NCBI GenBank assembly: GCA_024278395.1
Contig: JAJRTG010000108.1
Location: 1 to 8,038, forward strand
Reading direction: 5' to 3'
Source of the DNA: Fidelibacterota bacterium
GTDB lineage: Bacteria > Bipolaricaulota > Bipolaricaulia > UBA7950 > UBA9294
Length of the DNA: 8,038 nucleotides
A program made the translations under genes and the position numbers. Position 1 is the stretch's first letter. Each line of letters opens with the position of its first letter. Below the pieces are notes generated by a model, which worked only from the letters and a program-made list of their open reading frames with translations, had not been told where the DNA came from and searched no databases. Below, one piece after another: positions 1 through 5,931 of this stretch.

Positions 1-619
1 CGATATGTCCCGCACCGAAGATCACCAGCCGCGGCAACGGCGCCACCCGCTCGAGATAGATGGTCACCTCTTTCTCCGGCAAGGGGACAACCGCGCAGCG
101 CTCCTTGGAGTCGGGGGAGAGGAGCGCCTGCGCGGCGTCGGCCGCGGATTCCTCTCCCGGAAACGGCCCCCCGACCTCCGCAACCACTCCGTCCCCAGCG
201 ATCAAGAGCCGGGGAAAACCGATATCATCGCCCCCTACCGCTTGGGCGATGACGAACGGCTCACCGGTGGCGGTCTGCTGTTGCACCCTTCGATGGAACT
301 CCCGCTCCTCCGGGACGGGGCGCATGCAGTGATAGAGGACCTTCACCCCCCCGCCGCACACCATCCCCAGATTAGCGAGGTCGTACTCCACGACTCGCAA
401 TGCATCACGGCCGAACCCGGCCAACGCGTCGGCGGTCACCCGCGCCTCAAGGTCGCCTCCCCCGAGGGTCCCCTCGGTCCCCCCGTCCGGGTGGACGATC
501 AGCTTCGCCCGTTCCTCCTGAGGAACGGAGCCGCGAGCCTCCAAGAGATCGACCACCATGAACTCCTCCCCGGAGGAAAGGATCTCAGCCACCCGCGTGT
601 AGAACGGCACCTTCTCCAA
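1..619 (-). CDS. XdhC/CoxI family protein, N-terminal part (runs off left edge)
   Basis: The first 206 residues are present; the C-terminus lies beyond the window. An N-terminal XdhC_CoxI domain is visible: GSVP at residues 30-33, the glycine-rich GTLGGGDLEA at about 50-59, and GMVCGGG at 85-91 with Cys88. A Rossmann NAD(P)-binding domain begins at about 196 with LVIFGAGH. This two-domain order is that of XdhC, a chaperone that handles molybdenum cofactor for xanthine dehydrogenase and related hydroxylases in the cytoplasm. The GSxPR signature reads GSVPQ here, so the protein may be a diverged relative rather than true XdhC. The start is a TTG: GAGGTGAT (632-625) lies five bases upstream, and an in-frame TGA at 628-626 excludes any earlier start. 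An ATG at 624 is out of frame. The gene is divergent from add. No hydroxylase subunit is in the window, so the client enzyme is unknown. Confidence 0.85.
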   Translation of the reverse strand, partial: MEKVPFYTRVAEILSSGEEFMVVDLLEARGSVPQEERAKLIVHPDGGTEGTLGGGDLEARVTADALAGFGRDALRVVEYDLANLGMVCGGGVKVLYHCMRPVPEEREFHRRVQQQTATGEPFVIAQAVGGDDIGFPRLLIAGDGVVAEVGGPFPGEESAADAAQALLSPDSKERCAVVPLPEKEVTIYLERVAPLPRLVIFGAGHI

Positions 620-692
620 CTCATATCACCTCGCCCTTTATCTTACCACAAGACGAGTTGCATCCGCGATCCCATTTATGGGAAGATGTGGC
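620..692. other. Divergent intergenic region between the XdhC-family gene and add
   Basis: This 73-bp gap must hold the control of both genes. On the minus strand an extended -10-like TGGTAAGAT (648-640) is visible without a recognisable -35; it would give a leader of only about 14 bases before the TTG start. On the plus strand I see no convincing promoter. A short inverted repeat, CCCAT-TT-ATGGG (671-682), sits just upstream of the add start and could be an operator or chance. Confidence 0.3.
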
Positions 693-1697
693 ATGCGCAC
701 CACAGCCGATCTTCCCAAGTTCGACCTGCACGTGCACCTGGACGGCTCGATGCGGCCGGAGACGGTGCTCGAGCTGGCGAAGGCCCTTCCGCCGCGGGTC
801 CGGACGACCCTGCCATCGGATCTGGAGTCCGCGTTGATCCCACCGAAACGGTGCAGCCTGGAGGAGTACCTGCAGGCGTTCTCCATCACCGTGGCGGTCC
901 TCCAGACCGAGGAGGCGCTCACCCGGGCGGCGTACGAGCTGTGCGCCGACGCCGCGGCGGAGAACGTGATCTACATGGAGATCCGGTTCGCCCCGCTCCT
1001 CCACCTCCGGGAGGGCCTGAACCAGCGGCGGGTGGTGGAGGCGGTCCTCTCCGGGATGCGCCGAGCGGAGGAGGAATTCCCCATCCGCACCGGGCTGATC
1101 CTGTGCGGAATGAAGCAGGCATCGACGGAAGACGCGATCACGACCGCCGAGCTCGCCGCGGAGTACGCCCACGCCGGGGTGGTCGGGTTCGACCTCGCCG
1201 GGCCGGAGCGCGGCTTCCCCCCGTCGATCCACAGTGAAGCGGTCAAGATCGCGAAGCAGGCCGGAATGCACGTGACGATCCACGCCGGGGAGGGCTGCTG
1301 CCCGGCCCACATCCGGGAGGCGATCGAGCTCGGCGCAGACCGGATCGGCCACGGGGTCTACCTCTACCAGGATCCGGCCACGGAGCGGCTCGTCGCCGAA
1401 CGAAAGATCCCGCTCGAGGTCTGCCCGACGAGCAACCTCCAGATCTCCGGGGTGATGGACTCCTACTCCGAGCACCCGCTCAAGCGCTACCTCGACCTCG
1501 GGATCCCGGTCACGATCAACACCGACAACCGGCTGATGTCGCAAATCACCGTCACCCACGAGCTGCAGGCGGTGGTCGACGCGTTCTCCCTTGCCGATGA
1601 ACAGGTGAAGGCGTTCCTACTGAACTCAGCGAATGCCGCGTTCGCTCCGGATGAGGTCAAGGGCAGGCTGCGCGCGGCGGTGCACGCCGCGTTTTAG
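693..1697 (+). CDS. add: Adenosine deaminase (adenosine/AMP deaminase family)
   Basis: A 334-residue amidohydrolase-fold enzyme of normal bacterial adenosine deaminase length, expected to hydrolyse adenosine (or deoxyadenosine) to inosine and ammonia in purine salvage. The zinc and catalytic motifs are all present: HVHLDG at 13-18 (His13, His15), MEIRFAP at 95-101, DLAGPE at 167-172, HAGE at 197-200 (zinc His197, catalytic Glu200), GHG at 219-221 (His220), CPTSN at 244-248, and TDN at 277-279 with zinc ligand Asp278. The residue after that ligand is Asn279; in E. coli and mammalian enzymes it is a second Asp that contacts the purine. I believe this TDNR form recurs in a bacterial subgroup, and it leaves substrate preference open. 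I chose ATG 693 because GGGAAG (680-685) lies seven bases upstream. The in-frame ATG at 678 has no ribosome site and would add five residues outside the conserved domain. Confidence 0.92.
   Translation: MRTTADLPKFDLHVHLDGSMRPETVLELAKALPPRVRTTLPSDLESALIPPKRCSLEEYLQAFSITVAVLQTEEALTRAAYELCADAAAENVIYMEIRFAPLLHLREGLNQRRVVEAVLSGMRRAEEEFPIRTGLILCGMKQASTEDAITTAELAAEYAHAGVVGFDLAGPERGFPPSIHSEAVKIAKQAGMHVTIHAGEGCCPAHIREAIELGADRIGHGVYLYQDPATERLVAERKIPLEVCPTSNLQISGVMDSYSEHPLKRYLDLGIPVTINTDNRLMSQITVTHELQAVVDAFSLADEQVKAFLLNSANAAFAPDEVKGRLRAAVHAAF
1673..1695 (+). terminator. Possible intrinsic terminator inside the 3' end of add
   Basis: The arms CGCGGCG (1673-1679) and CGCCGCG (1685-1691) pair perfectly around a five-base loop and are followed at once by TTTT. 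The structure overlaps the last codons and ends two bases before the end of the stop codon. The stem is strong but the T run is short, so termination may be partial. It would insulate the toxin-antitoxin promoter downstream. Confidence 0.45.
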
Positions 1698-1727
1698 CGA
1701 CCAAAACGCACGTTATTATCCCACCTC

Positions 1728-1756
1728 TTGCACTTGTACACGTTGATGTGTAGAAT
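1728..1756 (+). promoter_or_regulatory. Sigma70-type promoter of the toxin-antitoxin operon
   Basis: The -35 TTGCAC (1728-1733) and -10 TAGAAT (1751-1756) are separated by exactly 17 bases. Transcription should begin near 1762-1764, about 27 bases before the antitoxin start. The spacer holds an inverted repeat, TACAC (1737-1741) and GTGTA (1748-1752), that runs into the -10. A bound repressor there would block polymerase. Confidence 0.7.
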
Positions 1757-1779
1757 GATGAGCGTTATTTTGCTCATCA
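1756..1779 (+). promoter_or_regulatory. 8-bp inverted repeat at the start site: candidate TA operator or leader hairpin
   Basis: TGATGAGC (1756-1763) and GCTCATCA (1772-1779) are perfect inverted repeats around an eight-base AT-rich loop. They cover the predicted transcription start and stop at the antitoxin ribosome site (AAGGAGGG, 1779-1786). Phd/YefM antitoxins usually bind palindromes in their own promoter, so an operator is the simplest reading. As RNA, the same bases could fold beside the ribosome site, although the first bases of the arm may lie upstream of the start of transcription. Confidence 0.5.
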
Positions 1780-1789
1780 AGGAGGGACA

Positions 1790-2056
1790 ATGGCGACCAA
1801 GATCATCCCGATCTCCGAGGGGAGGAAGAAACTTCTCCGTCTGGCGAAGGAAGCACGGGAGAACCTGGACCGATTTGTATTCACCCGCAACGGCAAGCCG
1901 GAGTTGGTCCTCCTCAACTTCAATGATTACGAAGACCTGCTGGAAACTTTGGAGATTTATGAGACGCCCGGATTGGTGGATACCATCATCGCCCGAAAGA
2001 ATGATGTGCTAGCAGGCAAGTCGATCTCCGAGGAGGACGCATTCGGGGATGCTTGA
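1790..2056 (+). CDS. Type II toxin-antitoxin system antitoxin, Phd/YefM family
   Basis: This 88-residue protein has the usual antitoxin plan. The N-terminal DNA-binding fold has the IPISEGRKKLLRLAKEA pattern (6-22) and the FTRNGKPELVLLN strand-turn-strand (31-43), followed by NDYEDLLETLEI (45-56). The tail, about 60-88, is acidic and probably less ordered; in this family it wraps the partner toxin. It should neutralise the RelE/ParE-like toxin encoded next and, with it, repress the shared promoter. The ribosome site GGAGG (1781-1785) lies four bases before the ATG. The last eight bases overlap the toxin gene, fitting coupled translation. Base composition in this pair looks less GC-rich than the flanking genes, as is common in horizontally moved TA modules; I did not compute it. 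Family membership rests on sequence pattern only. Confidence 0.85.
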   Translation: MATKIIPISEGRKKLLRLAKEARENLDRFVFTRNGKPELVLLNFNDYEDLLETLEIYETPGLVDTIIARKNDVLAGKSISEEDAFGDA

Positions 2057-2315
2057 GGTCCGGTATCATCCCCAGGTCAAGAAGGACCTGGAGCGGATTC
2101 CCCCTGAATGGCGTGATCGGATAAAAGGAGTCATCCACAAGCTCGCGAAGAAACCGGAAATGGGCAGACGCCTCCAGGGACAGCTTAAGGGATTGCGCTC
2201 TCACCGCGCGGGAAACTATCGAATCGTTTATATGGTCGAAGGGGAAACCCTGTACATCCTGAGTATAGGCCACCGCCGGGACGTGTACGAGGGTACGTCG
2301 CGAAGAACCCCCTAG
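2049..2315 (+). CDS. Type II toxin, RelE/ParE family mRNA interferase-like
   Basis: An 88-residue basic protein of normal RelE length. Features typical of the family are the opening strand LEVRYHPQVKKDLERIP (2-18), a helical region with LAKKPEMGRRLQGQLKGLRSHRAG (32-55), the strand NYRIVYMVEGETLYILSIGHR (56-76), and the terminal HRRDVYEG (75-82). Arg53, Arg58, His75, Arg77 and Tyr80 are candidates for RNA binding and cleavage. RelE toxins cut mRNA in the ribosome while ParE relatives poison gyrase; the IGHRRDVY ending resembles RelE more. Translation starts at ATG 2049 inside the antitoxin gene in another frame, with AGGAGG (2031-2036) upstream at a rather long spacing, so coupling to antitoxin translation is likely. 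The stop codon lies in CTAG (2312-2315), shared with the convergent EndoQ gene. No truncation is seen, so the module looks intact. Confidence 0.88.
   Translation: MLEVRYHPQVKKDLERIPPEWRDRIKGVIHKLAKKPEMGRRLQGQLKGLRSHRAGNYRIVYMVEGETLYILSIGHRRDVYEGTSRRTP
2312..2315. other. CTAG palindrome providing the stop codons of two convergent genes
   Basis: Read on the plus strand, TAG at 2313-2315 ends the toxin gene. Read on the minus strand, TAG at 2314-2312 ends the EndoQ gene. The genes therefore overlap tail to tail by four bases. I found no hairpin with a T run on either side that could serve as terminator, so transcripts probably extend into each other. Confidence 0.9.
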
Positions 2316-3541
2316 AATAGTCCGAGCTGCTTCGGTTCCTCAGCCTCGATCGGGATCTTGACCGTGCCGTACACCCCGTCGTAGCCCGGTTCGATCACGA
2401 GGTCCCGCTGCCGCACCTTCCTGATCCCGTCGAGGATGCGGGCGGGCACGCCGGGGGCGAGCTCCTCCTCCGGCAGGTCGAGCAGGATGCGAAACTCGGG
2501 CCCGAACCGCTTGATCAGCCGCTCGTACTCCTGGGAGACCCCCTTGGTGTTCACTCCCGTTCCCAGCGCCTGGGCGATGATCTCGGGAAGGGGAACGAGG
2601 CTGCGGTACGGCGGCCGATCGGTCGGAATGTCGTCCGGGGAACGGTCGGCGAGGTCCTCCACCCGATGCATCACCCCGACGGTGAGCGGTTTCCCGCAGA
2701 CAGGGCAGAGGTTGCCGCGCGCGATCGCCTCGCGCGGCGGGAGGACGACCCCGCAGGCGCGGTGCCCGTCGTAGTGATACTTCCCCTCCTCGGGGAAGAA
2801 CTCGATCGTCCCTAAAAAGCGCTTCGGGTCGCGCGATTTCATCGCGTCCATGATCCCGGAGTAGCTCGGGGCGGGCAGGTCGAACAGGGTCGCCTCGCGC
2901 CCCAGCTTCGCCGGGGAGTGGGCGTCGGAATTGGAGATCAGGGTGATCGAATCGAGGGCGGACAGGCGCCAGTTCATCGGCGGATCGCTCGACAGTCCGG
3001 TCTCGATCGCGAATATCCGGTCGGTGTACCGCCCGAAGCATTCCGCAAGCGTATCGAACCCCGACCGCGATCCGAACACCGAGAACCACGGGGTCCACGC
3101 GTGCGCCGGGATCACCACCGCGTCCGGAGCCGCGTTCCAGATAACCTCCACCAGCTTGACCGCCGTGCTCCCGAACGTCGGCCGCCCGTCCGCCGCCAGG
3201 TTACCGATCGCGCTCAGCCCGCGGTTGATCCGAGCAACCGCCTCCAGCGACGGAGCGAGGACGAGGAGGTGCACCTTGCGCACCATCCCCCCCTGGGACC
3301 AGATCGCCGCCAGTTCGGCGGTGAGCATGAACCGCACCCCGGCGTAGGTGTAAAGCCCGTTTCCCTCCGGGACGAGGTTTGTCTTCAGTTCGACGAACCA
3401 CCGCGGATGAGTGAAGTCGCCCGTCCCCAGGATGTCGATCCCCTTCACCTTCGCCCAATGGGCGAGGTGGGGGAGGTCGGTCTGCGGGCTCGTCGCCCGC
3501 GAGTAGTGCGAATGGATGTGAAGATCAGCGATCAGGCGCAT
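2312..3541 (-). CDS. endoQ: EndoQ-type PHP-domain endonuclease for deaminated DNA bases (TIGR00375-like)
   Basis: This 409-residue protein matches the endonuclease Q plan. An N-terminal PHP metallo-domain carries DLHIHSHYS (6-14; His8, His10), GTGDFTHP (39-46), VHLLVLAP (90-97), PAHAWTPWFS (145-154), Glu180 in IETGLSSDPP, and SNSDAHSP (203-210; Asp206, His208). A probable zinc site follows, with HYDGHRACG (256-264) and CPVCG (279-283), then a C-terminal region to 395. EndoQ nicks DNA 5' of hypoxanthine, uracil, xanthine and abasic sites. The protein ends in QLGLF (405-409), like the bacterial beta-clamp-binding consensus QL[SD]LF. I chose ATG 3541 because homologues begin immediately before the DLHIHS motif; an upstream ATG at 3595 would add 18 unlike residues. 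There is no clear ribosome site. The start lies 17 bases inside the lipoprotein gene, so translation is probably coupled to it and may suffer from its frameshift. Confidence 0.85.
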   Translation of the reverse strand: MRLIADLHIHSHYSRATSPQTDLPHLAHWAKVKGIDILGTGDFTHPRWFVELKTNLVPEGNGLYTYAGVRFMLTAELAAIWSQGGMVRKVHLLVLAPSLEAVARINRGLSAIGNLAADGRPTFGSTAVKLVEVIWNAAPDAVVIPAHAWTPWFSVFGSRSGFDTLAECFGRYTDRIFAIETGLSSDPPMNWRLSALDSITLISNSDAHSPAKLGREATLFDLPAPSYSGIMDAMKSRDPKRFLGTIEFFPEEGKYHYDGHRACGVVLPPREAIARGNLCPVCGKPLTVGVMHRVEDLADRSPDDIPTDRPPYRSLVPLPEIIAQALGTGVNTKGVSQEYERLIKRFGPEFRILLDLPEEELAPGVPARILDGIRKVRQRDLVIEPGYDGVYGTVKIPIEAEEPKQLGLF

Positions 3542-4177
3542 AGGGCCACGGGGGGTACGGCTCTTCGGGGCACTCGACGGTGAACGAGTCCACAAACACC
3601 TTGGCGTAGAAGATCCGCGCCGAATACTCGGGGGCCTTGATCGTGAACAGGGCGACCTCCCCTGGCTCGAGCCCTACGATCTCGGCCGTTCCCTCGGTCA
3701 ATCGGACGTCCTCGGCGCTGTAGAACTTCGCCTTGATCACGACTGAATCCAGCGTGCGATCGGTCCGGTTCACCACCTCCCCGGTGACGGCCGCCGGCCA
3801 ACCGAGGGTGAGGCGCCATTCCCGGATCACCGCCGGGTACTGGACCAGGACCTCCTTGGTCACCGTGCCCGCCACCCCGCGGTCGTCGGTGGCGACGAGG
3901 GTGACACGGTACGTCCCCTCGGCCGGGAACCGGTGGAAGACCATCCCGTATCCCTCCTCTGGAGCCGACCCGTCCCCGAAGTCCCAGGAGATCCCGGTGA
4001 TGTAGTGTCCGGGTACGGTGACAGAGTGGTCGAAGAAGGCGTAATCGAGCTCCCCTGGCTCCCGTCCGGGCACCACGTGAAATCGGCGGTCGGCCGCACC
4101 ACCGGGCCGAAGCATCCGGAGATCCCAAGAATCCCAAAGAGTATCACCATCAACGGCAACCATCGTTTGTACTTCAT
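3525..4177 (-). pseudogene. PKD-domain lipoprotein gene interrupted by a single-base frameshift
   Basis: From ATG 4177 the reading frame gives a lipoprotein signal: basic MKYKR, a hydrophobic stretch (7-20), then ISGC with Cys22 as lipidation site. RPTADFTWCPDG (28-39) opens a PKD beta-sandwich. This frame then turns into low-quality sequence and stops at 3860. The PKD core, SWDFGDGS and GTYRVTLVATDDRG, continues in the frame one base off, followed by a C-terminal domain like FxLYD (GEVVNRTDRTLDSVVIKA) that ends at 3525. Adding one base between about 4066 and 4050 (GGG at 4063-4061 or GGGG at 4055-4052 are likely places) restores a single 217-residue protein, probably anchored to the outside of the membrane. 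GGAGG (4191-4187), inside the end of the preceding gene, serves ATG 4177. A start at 4214 in the second frame is possible but gives no signal peptide and a non-domain N-terminus. Mutation, assembly error and programmed slippage all remain possible. Confidence 0.75.
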
Positions 4178-4179
4178 TT

Positions 4180-5931
4180 CTACCAGCCTCCACCTCCTCC
4201 GCCGCCGAACCCACCGCCGGAGAACCCGCCCCCGAAGCTCGCCCCGCCGCCCCAGGCGGACCTCCCCCCGCCGCTCGTGCGCGGCGCCGAGACGAACGTG
4301 CGCTCCATCCCGTTCGACAGGTTCATCATCGAGAGGTAGAACAGATTCCCGCGAAAGACCGGGCCTGCCCCGATGTACCAGTCGGGCGGCTCCTGCAGCA
4401 GCCCCTCGAACTGCTTCGTCCAGATCCGGGTCAGGTTGAACGCCATCGCATAGGGGAGGAGCTTGGAGAAGAGCTGTGGATCCTTCTCAGGAGCGTCGTG
4501 GTACTCCATCTGCCGCACCTCCGCGCGGCGGATGTACTCGGACAGGCCCAGAAGATCACGGTAGACCTGCACCCCCTTCCTGGTCTTGCGCGGCATGATC
4601 GGGGAAAAGGCGAGGACGATCAGCCCGCATAGCCCGATGGCAACCCCGAGGTAAAGGGATGCGGTGAACATTCCAAGGAATACCCCAAGCCCGATTATCA
4701 TCAGTCCGAGCGTGAGGTAGAACCCGCGCACCCGCTCCGGGTTGTGCGGGTAATAGCCCTTCTTGATCAGCTCGGAGTAGAGATCGGACTTGATCTGGGG
4801 GAGATGCTGGTAGAACTCGTTCTCGAGCGACGACAGGCTCCGGGTCTCCGGATGTGCGCTATCGAAGATCGCGTTCATCAACCGTTTCTCCGCCAGGGTC
4901 AGCCTGTCGTCGGGATCCCGCAGCTTGATGAACTCGTAGTCCAGCGCACCCCCCCGGCCGAACAATTTTCTCACCTGCTCAACGAGGCCGGGCTCCTCCG
5001 GTTGGACCTCCCTTATCCTGATGTAGCCGGAGACCGCCAGGCCGATCACCATCGCCGTGATATCGCGCAGGTCGGCACGGTCGTCGATCAGGATCCCGGC
5101 CTCGCCGGGATGTACGTCCTTGGGCGGGGAAAACCGCGGCGCGATCGTCCCCTTGGCCGGGTCCTTCCCCTTCTTAAGCCAGAGCATGAACATCCCGATC
5201 AGGGTTAGAGGTGGGAGGAAGGCGTACTTGTTCGCGGCGAGGAACCATCTCGTTCGGTCCCACGCCGTCGGAGCGGCGATCCCGGCCTCGTCGCGCGGGA
5301 TGGCGACGTCGATCGTCAGCCCCTCGCCCGGAGCAAGGCCGTCGGCCGTAAACACGAACCTGCCCTGGGAGTCGACCTGCGCCGGCGCGCCGCGGGTCAC
5401 GTCGCCGGTATACCCGATGTACGAGACCGTCCGCACGTGGTCGGGATCGATCCCTGTGGGCAATGTGAGGACGGCGCTCGCGTGGTCGATCGGAATCTCC
5501 CATTTGTTCCCGGTCACGTTCCAGTAGAGCTGGACGTAGTCGTCATGGAACAGGAGGGCGCGGGAGACGGTGTAGGAGATCACGTACGTGTGCCCGCCGG
5601 TTATCGTAAGATCGGGGTCGCCGATCCTGATGTAGACCGAACCGCCGCTCGACCGGACGGAGTACGGGACCGGGCCTCCGTCGAGCGTCACCCCGGTCAC
5701 CCGCAGCCCGATCGTGATCCGCTCCCCGGTAGGCCGGCGGTAGGAGACCGGTATCCAGCGCTCGATCCCGTGATGCAAGGAGAAGAAGGTGACGGCGATC
5801 GTCTCGGTCACCCGCAGCTCCCCAGACCGGTCGAGGACGATCGCGGACCGAAAGTCGGTTATCCGCAGGCTCGCTTGGGCGAAGACCCCGAATCCAACCA
5901 GAACTACAAGCAGGACAACTGCGCGCTTCAT
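4180..5931 (-). CDS. DUF2207 domain membrane protein with glycine-rich C-terminus
   Basis: This 583-residue protein matches the DUF2207 family, whose biochemical role is unknown. A signal peptide (1-20, probable cleavage after AQA) leads into an extracytoplasmic beta-rich domain (about 21-225). This begins SLRITDFRSAIVLDRSGELRV and contains GIERWIPV, the usual DUF2207 opening. Predicted membrane segments lie at about 238-252, 403-420 and 422-443. Cytoplasmic stretches include a helical region (280-400) and LLPYAMAFNLTRIWTKQFEG (491-510). The tail 553-583 is almost all Gly with Ser, Phe and a final Trp, as often seen in this family and in TPM-domain proteins. The start ATG overlaps the lemA stop in TGATG (5933-5929), with AAGG just upstream. 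DUF2207 and LemA are frequent neighbours, suggesting a common envelope function. The Gly codons at the end also form the ribosome site of the next gene, three bases downstream. Confidence 0.9.
   Translation of the reverse strand: MKRAVVLLVVLVGFGVFAQASLRITDFRSAIVLDRSGELRVTETIAVTFFSLHHGIERWIPVSYRRPTGERITIGLRVTGVTLDGGPVPYSVRSSGGSVYIRIGDPDLTITGGHTYVISYTVSRALLFHDDYVQLYWNVTGNKWEIPIDHASAVLTLPTGIDPDHVRTVSYIGYTGDVTRGAPAQVDSQGRFVFTADGLAPGEGLTIDVAIPRDEAGIAAPTAWDRTRWFLAANKYAFLPPLTLIGMFMLWLKKGKDPAKGTIAPRFSPPKDVHPGEAGILIDDRADLRDITAMVIGLAVSGYIRIREVQPEEPGLVEQVRKLFGRGGALDYEFIKLRDPDDRLTLAEKRLMNAIFDSAHPETRSLSSLENEFYQHLPQIKSDLYSELIKKGYYPHNPERVRGFYLTLGLMIIGLGVFLGMFTASLYLGVAIGLCGLIVLAFSPIMPRKTRKGVQVYRDLLGLSEYIRRAEVRQMEYHDAPEKDPQLFSKLLPYAMAFNLTRIWTKQFEGLLQEPPDWYIGAGPVFRGNLFYLSMMNLSNGMERTFVSAPRTSGGGRSAWGGGASFGGGFSGGGFGGGGGGGW

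Noticed and set aside
658..680. Plus-strand promoter for add starting at TTGCAT (658-663)
   Set aside because: No -10-like hexamer occurs at 16-18 bases; the nearest AT-rich stretch is far too close.
5..1237. Long plus-strand open frame of about 410 codons
   Set aside because: It lies opposite the XdhC-family gene and then out of frame in add. Its translation is Pro/Arg/Gly-rich without any domain, a typical GC-rich shadow.
621..1559. Minus-strand open frame of about 312 codons opposite add
   Set aside because: Antisense to a gene whose catalytic motifs are all in place; its translation has no motif and is rich in Arg, Asp and His.
2315..2345. Hairpin CCGA...TCGG near 2321-2336 as terminator of the toxin or EndoQ gene
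   Set aside because: Only four pairs form, there is no T run, and most of it lies inside the EndoQ coding sequence.
2340..3583. Several long open frames overlapping EndoQ on both strands
   Set aside because: They are shadows of a gene with PHP and zinc motifs throughout its 409 residues.
3542..3595. Upstream ATG (3595) for EndoQ
   Set aside because: The extra 18 residues are the out-of-frame reading of the lipoprotein C-terminus, and the family begins right before the DLHIHS motif.
4050..4075. Programmed -1 ribosomal frameshift in the lipoprotein gene
   Set aside because: No X-XXY-YYZ slippery heptamer in the needed phase and no obvious stimulatory structure were seen. Mutation or assembly error is simpler, though not excluded.
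4183..4260. Repeat array or CRISPR-like structure
   Set aside because: The repetitiveness comes from glycine codons in the DUF2207 tail. There are no regular repeats with unique spacers.
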